Of a DNA stretch of 57,739 bases, positions 8,430 to 17,046 are shown piece by piece. The notes beneath the pieces are model-generated. The model was not told the DNA's origin and did no database searches. It worked only from the letters and a program-made list of their open reading frames with translations. The translations under genes were made by a program, and so were the position numbers. The DNA is from Mucilaginibacter_A sp964236465 (GTDB taxonomy: Bacteria > Bacteroidota > Bacteroidia > Sphingobacteriales > Sphingobacteriaceae). Within the stretch, counting starts at the first letter, position 1; every line of letters begins with the position of its first letter. Where the stretch lies: the NCBI GenBank assembly GCA_964236465.1, contig CAXSBZ010000023.1, positions 1 through 57,739 of the forward strand, read 5' to 3'.

Positions 8430-9508
8430 CCTATAATAATAGGAATGCTTACAGTACCAACAAGCTCCGGGTTGCCTATTCGGGCAATTTATTAACAGAT
8501 CATATTTATGAAAACCTGGGTGATAAATTTCAGATTTTCTCCAGCGGAACAGCTGCACAATTTAATAATTATCTGGCCGAACAGTCTTTAAATTCTTTGC
8601 CGGAAGTGATTTTGATAGAAGCCGACGAGCAGGAAAACTGTTTTAAGGTGATCGAAAACATCCGAAAAAATGCCTTGCTAAAAGGGCTGATCATCGTTTT
8701 GCTGGCGGCCAAACCAAACGACAGCTGGAAAGAAAAGGCCCGGAAACTCAAAATCCATGATTATTATGTGTATCCGTTTTCGTATGAGGAGCTGAGCGAG
8801 CGGCTGGATTTTTTGGTCAGGTTCAAACTCATCAAACCAAACCTGACGGATTTGGCTGATAAAACAAGCACAACTTATCAGATACCCAGCAGCAAACGCG
8901 TTTTTGATCTAATTTTTTCCTTGAGCTGCATTTTGGTGCTGTTGCCGGTTTTCATCCTGGTTGCAGCACTGATCGCGATAGAATCCCGAGGAAGTATTGT
9001 GTACAAAAGCAAGCGCGTGGGCACGGGTTATAAAATTTTTGATTTTTACAAATTCCGCTCGATGCGTAGCAATGCCGATGCACAGTTGGTTGATCTTTCT
9101 AACTTGAACCAATACCAGGACACGGACGAAAAAATCGGAAAATCCATATTTGTAAAGCTGAAAAACGATCCGCGCATCACCCGAGTAGGCGCATTTATCC
9201 GCAAAACCAGTTTGGATGAGTTGCCGCAGCTGCTGAATATTTTGAAGGGCGATATGTCTGTGGTAGGCAACCGTCCGCTGCCACTTTATGAAGCCGAGCA
9301 GCTCACTTCCAACGAGTGGGCGACCCGGTTTTTGGGCCCGGCCGGGCTTACCGGTTTATGGCAGATCAGCAAAAGAGGGCGCGAAGATATGTCTGAACGG
9401 GAAAGAAAGAAACTTGATAATTTTTATGCGCGCAAATACTCCTTTTGGTTTGATCTGAAAATCATTTTCGGAACATTTCCGGCTTTGTTTCAGCGAGAAA
9501 AAGTGTAA
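8426..9508 (+). CDS. Sugar transferase with N-terminal pseudo-receiver domain (exopolysaccharide initiation)
   Basis: The C-terminal part (about residues 155-358) is a bacterial sugar transferase of the WcaJ/ExoY type. These transfer a sugar-phosphate to undecaprenyl phosphate to start a polysaccharide unit. It has one membrane segment (about 160-183), KRVGTGYKIFDFYKFRSM, TSLDELPQLLNILKGDMSVV, GNRPLP and GLTGLWQ. The N-terminal 135 residues do not look like the usual transmembrane bundle. They follow a receiver fold pattern (VILIEAD, then LIIVLLAA, then YVYPFSYEELSERLDFL). The acidic pair is missing, Glu65 replaces the phosphoacceptor Asp, and Tyr replaces the usual Lys. Translation is coupled to the preceding response regulator. 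Confidence 0.9.
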   Translation: MTYNNRNAYSTNKLRVAYSGNLLTDHIYENLGDKFQIFSSGTAAQFNNYLAEQSLNSLPEVILIEADEQENCFKVIENIRKNALLKGLIIVLLAAKPNDSWKEKARKLKIHDYYVYPFSYEELSERLDFLVRFKLIKPNLTDLADKTSTTYQIPSSKRVFDLIFSLSCILVLLPVFILVAALIAIESRGSIVYKSKRVGTGYKIFDFYKFRSMRSNADAQLVDLSNLNQYQDTDEKIGKSIFVKLKNDPRITRVGAFIRKTSLDELPQLLNILKGDMSVVGNRPLPLYEAEQLTSNEWATRFLGPAGLTGLWQISKRGREDMSERERKKLDNFYARKYSFWFDLKIIFGTFPALFQREKV

Positions 9509-9514
9509 TCAGAA

Positions 9515-10213
9515 ATGAATAAAAGCCATACTGTTTTTATCCTACTATTTTTGCTGAGCATCGCTGCCCGTGCTCAGGATTCTATGGTCCCGGATATTTC
9601 TTATCCTTACATGGAAAAGCTGGTTGCTGCTGCCAAAAAAAATTACCCTAAAGTAATTGCGTTGCAAGACCGGATGGAACTTGCTAAAATCGGCGTAAGC
9701 AAAGCGGGCCTTTCCTGGTTTGATTTTTTTACTTTTTCGTATATCTATCAGCCTAATAATACTTTAAATTATGCTGTTCCGTCCACAACTTCTGCCACAA
9801 CCAACCGGTTTTTATTCAATGGAATTCAGTTGGGATTGTCGCTCAACTTCGGCTCGCTTTTGCTGAGGCCGTCCAATATCAAGATCGCTAAAACGGAAGT
9901 CAAAATTGCAGGCGAGGAGCAAAGCGAATATTTAATTATGCTGACAGCTGATGTGAAACGCCGATACTTTACTTATTTGCTACAGCAAAACTTGGTGAAA
10001 ATACAAACGCAAGCTTATCAGGATATGCAAACGTCGCTGAAACAAACGAAGTATAAATTCCAGAAAGGCGAACTCAATTTTGAAGTTTACAACGCTGCGT
10101 TGCTAAGTGCTTCTGTTCGTACCGAACAAAAGTTGCAGGCAGAAGCCAATTATTTTATTGCCAAAAGTGAACTGGAAGCTATTGTCGGGGAAAAATTAGA
10201 AGAGATAAAATAA
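9515..10213 (+). CDS. Half-size TolC-like outer membrane protein
   Basis: A 232-residue secreted protein with a signal peptide (about 1-20, ending AARAQ). Long helices with outer-membrane-efflux-protein character follow (YMEKLVAAAKKNYPKVIALQDRMELAKIGVSKA and a C-terminal coiled region of about 150-225). A central stretch, FLFNGIQLGLSLNFGSLL, could form beta strands. TolC and OprM carry two such halves; this has one, so an export channel would need more subunits. It lies 6 bp after the sugar transferase and overlaps the co-polymerase gene by one base, which suggests polysaccharide export. Family placement is fair; the role is inferred from context. Confidence 0.75.
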   Translation: MNKSHTVFILLFLLSIAARAQDSMVPDISYPYMEKLVAAAKKNYPKVIALQDRMELAKIGVSKAGLSWFDFFTFSYIYQPNNTLNYAVPSTTSATTNRFLFNGIQLGLSLNFGSLLLRPSNIKIAKTEVKIAGEEQSEYLIMLTADVKRRYFTYLLQQNLVKIQTQAYQDMQTSLKQTKYKFQKGELNFEVYNAALLSASVRTEQKLQAEANYFIAKSELEAIVGEKLEEIK

Positions 10214-12399
10214 TGGAGCTGACCAGGTTTTTACAATTTCTTTACAGGCACAGACTACTCCTGATTGCGGTACCGGTGATTGCTTTGCTGATGACGTTTT
10301 TTTTGACCAGGAATATGCCCGATCAGTATCTGTCTCAAACCGATATTGCTACCGGAATTAGTGATCCTTCCAAACAGGTTTTGGGCGATGCAGGTGCGGT
10401 GATCCAGGAATCGCAGGCCAACCAGCAGTTTTCCAACCTTTTAGGAATCATCCGTTTAGGTAAAGTGTTAGATCAGGTTTCCTACAACCTGATGATCCAT
10501 GATTTGACCTGCCATCCTTTTCGGCCTAAAAGCAAACTGCTAAAACAACTGAATGTCAGTGCGCTAAAACATGCGCTTGAAGTTTACCGGTACAAATATC
10601 AGCATCGGGAAGCACTGGATCTGACCAATCCGGATGAAGCCGGACTTGAAAGCGTGCTTGTTGCCCAGCATTACGATGAAGAAAATATCAAAAAAAACCT
10701 GAACGTATATCGGGCCGACAACAGTGATTTTGTGCATGTGCAATTTGTTTCTGAGCAGCCGCAGCTTTCTGCTTTTGTGGTTAATACACTTTGCAACGCG
10801 TTTATCGATTACAAAAACTTAGATCAGCAGAAGAATAATCTTACCATCAACAATTTATTGCAGAAATTAGTGAAGCAGAAGCTGGATACCATGAATGCTA
10901 AGGTTGAAGCCTTGCGGGATTACAAGATCAAAAACCATATTCTGGACCTTAAAGATCAGTCCACTTCGCTTTATAAACAATTGAATGATTACCGCGACCG
11001 CAAAACCCAGGCAGAAAAAGATATTTTAGCCTCCGGCAGCGCCATTGCCAACATCGATAGCCGTTTCGACCCGAATGACAGAAGATATCTGGAAGCCAGT
11101 TCGACCAAAATAAACGGACAAATTACCCAAACCAGAGAACGTTTGGCTGCGATGAACAATAAATATATCCAAAGTAGTTTTGATGCCCGGTACAAAAAAA
11201 GCAGTGATTCGCTGCAAAATATTCTGGACGCGCAGATCGGTCAGTTGTCTGATAAATATGCTGTTAACCCTTTAGCCGGCAAAGAAAGCTTGGTGCAGGA
11301 AAAGGTTAAAATGGAGATCAGCCGTGATATGACGCGTTCCGGGTTGCGCAGCCTGGATAATCAGATTAGCCAGCTAAACAGCCAGTTGGAACGCATTGTC
11401 CCTTTTGATGCCGTCATCAAAGCTTACGAACGTGATATTGAAGTAGCCACCAAAGAATATGTAGATGTACAGAATAAATTTAACCAATCGTCTATAGAAT
11501 CGGACCTAAAAAGTACGATAAAACAAGTACAAGTTGCCATGCCCGGCGTTTTGCAGCCTTCCAAAAAGCCATTACTAATTTTGCTGGGCGGCGTGCTGAG
11601 TGCTGTGTTTTGTGTGGTAGTGCTTTTCATCATGTTTTTTCTGGATCATACCATCCGTGTCCCTTCAGATTTGGCCAATGCCACCCAAATTCCGGTTTTA
11701 GGGCAATTGAACTTGATTACAACTACCAATATAAATTTTAGACAGATTGTAAACAGCCAGCAAGGCAGCCAGGAATTGCAGCAGTTTAAAAACCAGTTGC
11801 GTTCTATCCGTTACGAAATTGACAATGAACTGCAGAGCCATCAAACCGAAACCGATGATGGAGGAAAAGTGCTTGCCATCACAAGTTTAAATCCAGAAGA
11901 AGGTAAATCGCTGGTTATTAAAAGTTTAGCCTCGGCTTATGCGATGGTTAATAAACGGGTTTTGGTAGTGGACGGTAATTTTGATCATCCGACTTTAACC
12001 AGCGCAACAACTGATAAAGCTTATCTGGAAGATTTTTTGACGGGTGATGAAATGCTGATCCGGGCAGCGGAAAATAGTTTGATCAGCACTTTGGGTAATC
12101 GGGGCGGAGAGCAATCGCTGCTCGAAAAAAGCAGTGAAAAAACCATCCGCCAGAAAATTGCACAACTGAAAAAGAATTTTGACATCATCATTATCGAAAC
12201 GCAACCTTTAAGCCTGATGAACAAAGCGAAAGAGTGGATACAATTTGCCGATAACGTGATTGCTGTTTTTGAAGCTAACCAAACCCTTAGCCAGGATAAA
12301 AAAAACAACATCAACTACTTGCGAAGTTTGGATTCAAAATTTATCGGGCTGATTATGAACAAAGCAATTATAAATAAACCGGAAGCCAAACAGGCTTAA
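10213..12399 (+). CDS. Wzz/Wzc-type polysaccharide co-polymerase with degenerate kinase-like domain
   Basis: A 728-residue inner-membrane protein. It has a membrane helix at about 14-31, a long periplasmic coiled-coil region (about 170-440) and a second membrane helix at about 452-476. A cytoplasmic ATPase-like domain follows: a P-loop-like LNPEEGKSLVIKSLA at about 555-570 and a Walker A'-like VLVVDGNFDHP. Wzc/BY-kinases pair such a domain with a C-terminal tyrosine cluster; here the tail has no tyrosine cluster. The P-loop lacks the common double Gly. It may therefore set chain length without acting as a tyrosine kinase. The start codon overlaps the previous stop (TAATG). Confidence 0.87.
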   Translation: MELTRFLQFLYRHRLLLIAVPVIALLMTFFLTRNMPDQYLSQTDIATGISDPSKQVLGDAGAVIQESQANQQFSNLLGIIRLGKVLDQVSYNLMIHDLTCHPFRPKSKLLKQLNVSALKHALEVYRYKYQHREALDLTNPDEAGLESVLVAQHYDEENIKKNLNVYRADNSDFVHVQFVSEQPQLSAFVVNTLCNAFIDYKNLDQQKNNLTINNLLQKLVKQKLDTMNAKVEALRDYKIKNHILDLKDQSTSLYKQLNDYRDRKTQAEKDILASGSAIANIDSRFDPNDRRYLEASSTKINGQITQTRERLAAMNNKYIQSSFDARYKKSSDSLQNILDAQIGQLSDKYAVNPLAGKESLVQEKVKMEISRDMTRSGLRSLDNQISQLNSQLERIVPFDAVIKAYERDIEVATKEYVDVQNKFNQSSIESDLKSTIKQVQVAMPGVLQPSKKPLLILLGGVLSAVFCVVVLFIMFFLDHTIRVPSDLANATQIPVLGQLNLITTTNINFRQIVNSQQGSQELQQFKNQLRSIRYEIDNELQSHQTETDDGGKVLAITSLNPEEGKSLVIKSLASAYAMVNKRVLVVDGNFDHPTLTSATTDKAYLEDFLTGDEMLIRAAENSLISTLGNRGGEQSLLEKSSEKTIRQKIAQLKKNFDIIIIETQPLSLMNKAKEWIQFADNVIAVFEANQTLSQDKKNNINYLRSLDSKFIGLIMNKAIINKPEAKQA

Positions 12400-12414
12400 C
12401 TAAATCATTTTGTA

Positions 12415-13638
12415 ATGTATAACTACGTGTTGTTTTTTCTTTGGCAGGCTGTGCAATTGATCATCGGGTACAACTTGGTTTTCCCGTTGCTGCTGTATTT
12501 TCTTTATCCCGCGGCCAGGAATAAATTTAAGCCAAATAAAATCTGGAACCAGGTTACCGAACTTGATTATGCAATCATTGTAACGGCATACAAGCAAACG
12601 CATAGTTTGCCGGAAGTGGTTGCTTCGCTGCTGAACCAGCGTTTTCAAAACTTTATTATTTACATTGTTGCCGATCAGTGCGATATTTCAAACCTGGATT
12701 TTAACCATCCGCAAGTGGTGGTTTTAAGGCCCGAAAAAGCACTTCAAAGCAATACCAAATCTCATTTTTATGCCATCAACCGCTTTGTCCGGCCGCACCC
12801 GCGGTTGACTATTATTGATAGTGATAATCTTGTCCACCCGGATTATCTGTCGGAAATGAACGTGGTTTTTAGCAAAGGTTATCAGGCTGTTCAGGGCTTG
12901 CGGGCAGCCAAAAACCTCAACACTACTTATGCCTGCCTGGATGCGGCAAGGGATATTTATTACCATTTTTATGATGGCAAACTGCTTTTTGCAGCCGGTT
13001 CTTCTGCTACTTTATCCGGTTCCGGGATGGCTTTTACCACAGAACTGTACCGGTTTTGCTTAGAAAACCTTGACATCAGCGGTGCCGGTTTTGACAAGGT
13101 TTTGCAGGCAGAGATTGTAAGCTACCGCCTGCAGATTGCCTATGCAAAAAAAGCTATTGTGTATGATGAAAAAACTATGCAGCCCGCACAACTGGTCGAT
13201 CAGCGTTCGCGCTGGATCAGCAGTTGGTTTCAATATTCCGGCTTAGGTTTTAAGTTGATTTCCAAAGGGTTAAGAAATTTAAGCATCAACCAGGTTTTGT
13301 TCGGCACGGTGCTTTTGCGGCCGCCGTTATTTATTTTCCTGATCTTGTCTGCCCTGTTTGCAATTGCAAATTTGTGGATAAATCCTGCTTATGTTATGAT
13401 CTGGCTGGCCGGTTTCGGAATTTTTATTTTGAGTTTTTTTATCGCCCTGCTGCATACCAAAACCAATTATCGCATTTACCGTGCTTTGTTTGGCATACCA
13501 AAATTTATGTTTTACCAGGTTTTGTCTTTGCTGAAAATGCGTAAAGCCAATGAGCGTGTTGCCACGGAGCATTACTATCCGTCTGAAATGGAAAATAGGA
13601 TACAAAAGAAGTATGATCAGGCCGGAAACCTCAAATAA
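12415..13638 (+). CDS. Family 2 glycosyltransferase, membrane-bound
   Basis: A 407-residue processive-type GT2. It has an N-terminal membrane helix (about 7-30), then the GT-A domain starting DYAIIVTAYKQTHSLPEVVASLLNQ. The nucleotide-sugar/metal motif is IDSDN, with GAGFDKVLQAEI and QRSRW (Q-x-x-R-W) further on, followed by two or three C-terminal membrane helices (about 295-350). It should add sugars to the lipid-linked repeat unit on the cytoplasmic face. It lies 15 bp after the co-polymerase gene. The short leader AAATCATTTTGTA before its ATG is shared almost exactly with thrS. Confidence 0.9.
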   Translation: MYNYVLFFLWQAVQLIIGYNLVFPLLLYFLYPAARNKFKPNKIWNQVTELDYAIIVTAYKQTHSLPEVVASLLNQRFQNFIIYIVADQCDISNLDFNHPQVVVLRPEKALQSNTKSHFYAINRFVRPHPRLTIIDSDNLVHPDYLSEMNVVFSKGYQAVQGLRAAKNLNTTYACLDAARDIYYHFYDGKLLFAAGSSATLSGSGMAFTTELYRFCLENLDISGAGFDKVLQAEIVSYRLQIAYAKKAIVYDEKTMQPAQLVDQRSRWISSWFQYSGLGFKLISKGLRNLSINQVLFGTVLLRPPLFIFLILSALFAIANLWINPAYVMIWLAGFGIFILSFFIALLHTKTNYRIYRALFGIPKFMFYQVLSLLKMRKANERVATEHYYPSEMENRIQKKYDQAGNLK

Positions 13639-13744
13639 AAAAACACTTTCAGAAAACTCACAAAAGAGCCTGCCGGAAAAATTAGCCGTTCTGCTGGCTT
13701 TTGCAAGTGTGTTTGTATTTTTTTTAAAAATCTTGTTTTTTTAA
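13613..13744 (+). CDS. Possible 43-residue single-helix membrane protein
   Basis: A small frame overlapping the end of the glycosyltransferase gene by 26 bases. It has a polar N-terminus of about 22 residues and a C-terminal hydrophobic helix (LAVLLAFASVFVFFLKILFF). The arrangement, at the end of a tight operon and with an ATG overlapping the previous gene, is typical of translational coupling. There is no homology argument, so it may be spurious. Confidence 0.35.
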   Translation: MIRPETSNKKTLSENSQKSLPEKLAVLLAFASVFVFFLKILFF

Positions 13745-13811
13745 GGTCCTGTTTAAATTAAATTAATAATGAGATTGTTTAAACTTTTTAATCAGGTTTA
13801 TTTTAAAGCCA

Positions 13812-13936
13812 AGGAAACGGGTTGAAACCCATTTTTACAAAATTAGCCGAGCCTACGGCTCTTTGATGTTTGTAAGGTGTAGAGGCGTAGCCTCGGTACA
13901 TTTTGTAGCAACGGGTTTAAACCCGTTGGTTTTAGC
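13812..13936. repeat. REPIN-like inverted element (AACGGGTT arms)
   Basis: Two arms of about 48 bases face each other. Each carries two nested palindromes: AACGGGTTGAAACCC with GAGCCTACGGCTC on the left, and GAGGCGTAGCCTC with AACGGGTTTAAACCCGTT on the right. Inverting one arm aligns well with the other. This is the layout of paired REP units mobilised in other bacteria by RAYT (Y1-type) transposases. No such gene is in the window. Confidence 0.65.
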
Positions 13937-14000
13937 AAGCTAAAAAAAGCATTTAGTCCTTTCAGTAATAAGTTTAAACAACTTCAACATAAGAATTTAC

Positions 14001-14098
14001 AATGCTTCTTTTATGCCTGTAAATTCGATGTTTAAATTTTATAGCGATACAAAAAAGTACAGTGAACCAATGATTTTTAAGGTGATAAAAGAAGCATC
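14001..14098. repeat. Facing pair of the dispersed repeat
   Basis: Left copy ATGCTTCTTTTATGCCTGTAAA on the plus strand (14002-14024) and right copy TTTTAAGGTGATAAAAGAAG (from 14075), ending at 14098, facing each other across about 50 bases. Confidence 0.7.
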
Positions 14099-14182
14099 AG
14101 AAGTAGTTGAACAAAATCTAAACAAGCTCTATTGAAAGTATTCCCAGCTTCTTTTTACAACAACACTGCTGGCAAAAACCGT

Positions 14183-15646
14183 ATGGCAGTTTTCGGCAAG
14201 CAGTCGGTCAGTCCGGGATTGCATTTAAACAAAATCACCATTACTGCATTGCTGCTTGCCGCTGTGGTTTTCCCAGTGCTAATTGCAAAAGCTGGCTTCA
14301 TAGCCGGTATGTTACTCCTGTTGGTTATCGTTGGTTTACCCATCATTTACGGCGTGGTCGTTTACCCGGAGATGGGCATTTTAACCTTGTTGATTTCCGC
14401 TTATCTGGTCATGTGGGTGATCCGAATGGGCGTTAATTTTCCGTTGGGAACCTTGATGGACGCTTTGCAATTACTTCTTTTAGCAGGCTTTTTTATCAAA
14501 CAAAAAAACCATCCCGACTGGAGTTTTATCAGATCGCCCATCAGCAAAATCATCCTCTTGTGGATCATATACAACCTGCTGCAAGTTTTAAATCCGGCCG
14601 CATCTTCCCGCCTGGCCTGGCTTTATACCATTCGGTCTGTCGCGGCGGTTACACTCACTTATTTCATATTCGTTTATCAAATCAAAACCATCAGTTTCGT
14701 GCGCTTGGCTTTAAAATTGTGGATCGGCTTAACTTTATTTGCCGCCATTTATGCTTTTAAACAAGAGCATTACGGCTTTTTTGCTTTCGAGCATGCACAA
14801 CTCCATGATCCGCAGATGATCTCCTTGTTATTTATCAACGGCGTGTGGCGTAAGTTTTCCATATTTTCAGATCCCGTGTCTTTTTCCTACAACATGGTTA
14901 TCAGCAGTTTGCTTTGTATATGCCTCATGACCGGCACTTTCAAAACCTGGAAAAAAGTAACCTTGCTTCTTTTAGCACTGTTTTTTTTGCTTAATATGTT
15001 GTACTCCGGCACGCGTGGTGCTTACGTGCTGGTTCCGGCGGCTTTGGTTTTGATCGCTGTTTTGAATTATAGCCGCAAAATGTTGATAACAAGCATGATC
15101 GGCAGCTTATTGATTGGGGCTATGATCCTGATGCCGACCGGCAATCAAACCATCGCAAGGTTCCAAAGTGCTTTTAAACCGTCCGATGACGCTTCCTACA
15201 ACGTCCGCCAGATCAACCAAAAACGCATCCAGCCTTATATTTTGGCAAATCCTATCGGCGGTGGCCTGGGCGCAACCGGTGTTTGGGGCAAACGTTTCGC
15301 CCCGAATTCTTACCTGGCACACTTTCCGCCGGATAGCGGCTATGTAAGAGTTGCGGTAGAGTTGGGCTGGATCGGGCTTTTCCTGCTTTGTATGCTGATG
15401 TTCATCATCCTCAAAACGGGCATCAACAATTATTTTAAGATCAAAAATCCCGAACTGAAAGCTTATTGCATGGCGGCAACAACCATCGTTTTTGCCTTGA
15501 ACATTGGTAATTTTCCACAGGAAGCATTGGTTCAGTTTCCAACAAATATTCTGTTTTATTTTTCAACAGCCCTGATCAGCATTACCTTGAAACTGGACCA
15601 GTCGCTTGTCAAACTTACTGCCGATGAAACAGGAATTAATCCGTAA
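14183..15646 (+). CDS. O-antigen ligase/polymerase-like membrane protein (Wzy/WaaL family)
   Basis: A 487-residue polytopic protein with about 10-12 hydrophobic segments. It has a large periplasmic-type loop (about 330-390) and the family's TRGAYVLVPAALVLI after a helix (about residue 288). This family either polymerises polysaccharide units (Wzy) or ligates them to lipid A core (WaaL). In an exopolysaccharide operon polymerisation is more likely. The ATG at 14183 is preferred; a TTG at 14132 would add 17 residues but lies close to a repeat. The 3' end overlaps the next gene by 23 bases. Confidence 0.85.
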   Translation: MAVFGKQSVSPGLHLNKITITALLLAAVVFPVLIAKAGFIAGMLLLLVIVGLPIIYGVVVYPEMGILTLLISAYLVMWVIRMGVNFPLGTLMDALQLLLLAGFFIKQKNHPDWSFIRSPISKIILLWIIYNLLQVLNPAASSRLAWLYTIRSVAAVTLTYFIFVYQIKTISFVRLALKLWIGLTLFAAIYAFKQEHYGFFAFEHAQLHDPQMISLLFINGVWRKFSIFSDPVSFSYNMVISSLLCICLMTGTFKTWKKVTLLLLALFFLLNMLYSGTRGAYVLVPAALVLIAVLNYSRKMLITSMIGSLLIGAMILMPTGNQTIARFQSAFKPSDDASYNVRQINQKRIQPYILANPIGGGLGATGVWGKRFAPNSYLAHFPPDSGYVRVAVELGWIGLFLLCMLMFIILKTGINNYFKIKNPELKAYCMAATTIVFALNIGNFPQEALVQFPTNILFYFSTALISITLKLDQSLVKLTADETGINP

Positions 15647-16847
15647 CCGCGATTTTATCATCGTTGGCCAGCAAGCCTGGGACGTGGAAATCGGCAGTAA
15701 TTGCAAAAATATTGCGCTGGAATTGAGCAAACACAACCGCGTACTTTATGTCAACCCGCCTTTAGACCGCATCACAAAATTTCGGGACAGGAGTGAAGCG
15801 CGTGTCATCAAAAGGCTCAGCATGATCCGGGGCGAAGAAAACAACCTGGTCCGCATCAATCCAAACTTGTGGAACTTGTATCCAGATTGCATTTTAGAAT
15901 CGATCAATTGGATCAAAAACCATTTTTTGTTTGATACCACCAACCGCTGGAACAATGTCCGGTATTCCAAGTCTATCCAAAAAGCAACTGCACTTTTACA
16001 ATTTGAAAACTTTATCTTGTTTAATGATAATGATATTTTCAGATGCTTTTATCTGATAGATTTGCTCCGGCCAAAAACAAGTATTTATTATTCCAGGGAT
16101 TTTATGCTTGGCGTAGATTACTGGAAATACCACGGCACAATATTGGAGCCGGAGATGATCCGAAAAAATAACTTGTGTCTATCCAACTCTACCTATTTAA
16201 CTGATTATTGTAAAAAATATAATTCGCAATCTTACTTCATCGGTCAGGGTTGTGATTTGGAATTGTACAAAGCTATTTCGCAGAAAACATTGAAAAGTTT
16301 TGAGCCTGATGCGAAACCTAAAATTGGATATTCCGGCGTACTTTGGAGTTTGAGGTTGGATATAGAAATGTTATTGTTTGTGGCCAAAGTAAAACCGGAG
16401 TGGGACTTAATTTTGATCGGGCCGGAAGATAACAATTTTAAAAACAGCGGGTTGCATCAGCTTGAAAATGTATTTTTTTTAGGTTTAAAAGAAGTATCAG
16501 AACTACCGGAACTGATCCAAGCAATGGATGTTTGCATCAACCCACAACTAATTAATGAAACTACAATCGGCAATTATCCACGAAAAATAGATGAATATTT
16601 GGCTTTAGGGAAACCGGTTGTAGCAGTAGAAACACCGGCAATGGAAATGTTTAAAGAACACATTTATTTAACACAAGACAAGGAAACTTTCTTGCAAAAA
16701 ATTATCCTGGCACTGGCAGAAGATAGCCCGCAAAAACAACAGGAACGGATTGCATTTGCTTTATCACATAGTTGGGAAAATTGCATCCAAAAACTTTATA
16801 ATGCTATCAATAGTTTGGATTCCAAGTTTATCAATATTGAAAATTAG
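15624..16847 (+). CDS. Glycosyltransferase of the GT-B (family 4-like) type
   Basis: A 407-residue soluble glycosyltransferase. Its C-terminal Rossmann half shows IGYSGVLWSLRLDIEMLLFVAK, WDLILIGPED, ENVFFLGLKEVSELP and the donor-binding region YPRKIDEYLALGKPVVAVETPAMEMF (E-x7-E type). The N-terminal half begins DFIIVGQQAWDVEIGSN, similar to TuaH-like enzymes. The ATG at 15624 lies inside the previous gene, so the two are translationally coupled. A copy of the dispersed repeat (16475-16499) lies inside the gene, where it encodes FLGLKEVS. Confidence 0.87.
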   Translation: MKQELIRNRDFIIVGQQAWDVEIGSNCKNIALELSKHNRVLYVNPPLDRITKFRDRSEARVIKRLSMIRGEENNLVRINPNLWNLYPDCILESINWIKNHFLFDTTNRWNNVRYSKSIQKATALLQFENFILFNDNDIFRCFYLIDLLRPKTSIYYSRDFMLGVDYWKYHGTILEPEMIRKNNLCLSNSTYLTDYCKKYNSQSYFIGQGCDLELYKAISQKTLKSFEPDAKPKIGYSGVLWSLRLDIEMLLFVAKVKPEWDLILIGPEDNNFKNSGLHQLENVFFLGLKEVSELPELIQAMDVCINPQLINETTIGNYPRKIDEYLALGKPVVAVETPAMEMFKEHIYLTQDKETFLQKIILALAEDSPQKQQERIAFALSHSWENCIQKLYNAINSLDSKFINIEN

Positions 16848-16880
16848 ATTTTTGTTTTCTGGTTGATTCAAAGTTTTTTG

Positions 16881-16950
16881 GAATGCTTCTTTTATCACCC
16901 TAAAATTGCGTTCCGGATATACTAATTTTTACCTGGTAAAAGAAGTATCT
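16881..16950. repeat. Facing pair of the dispersed repeat after the exopolysaccharide operon
   Basis: ATGCTTCTTTTATCACCCTA (16883 on) faces GGTAAAAGAAGTATC (16935-16949) across about 27 bases. The pair could fold as a long imperfect hairpin in the 3' region of the operon. The rest of 16848-17046 holds no gene. Confidence 0.7.
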
Positions 16951-17046
16951 AAAAAAATGGCAAAACTACTGAAAACAGAAAGGCATTTGCAATTCAAGTA
17001 TGATCGCAAATGCCCTTGCATTAAAAAGTTTAAATCTTAAAAAATC

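Larger units (their letters stand above)
13745..14182. other. Non-coding gap inside the exopolysaccharide operon filled by repeats
   Basis: This 438-base gap holds no credible gene. It is framed by CCTGTTTAAA at the left and TCTAAACAAGCT at about 14116-14127, a MITE-like outer inverted pair. Inside are a REPIN-like element (13812-13936) and a facing pair of the dispersed repeat (14001-14098). It separates the glycosyltransferase from the polymerase gene on the same strand, so it may split or attenuate the operon. Confidence 0.6.

Noticed and set aside
14960..14980. Dispersed repeat copy inside the polymerase gene (TGCTTCTTTTAGCAC)
   Set aside because: The TTTTAGG block is missing and the bases encode Leu-rich membrane helix codons, so chance is adequate; similarly at 14471.
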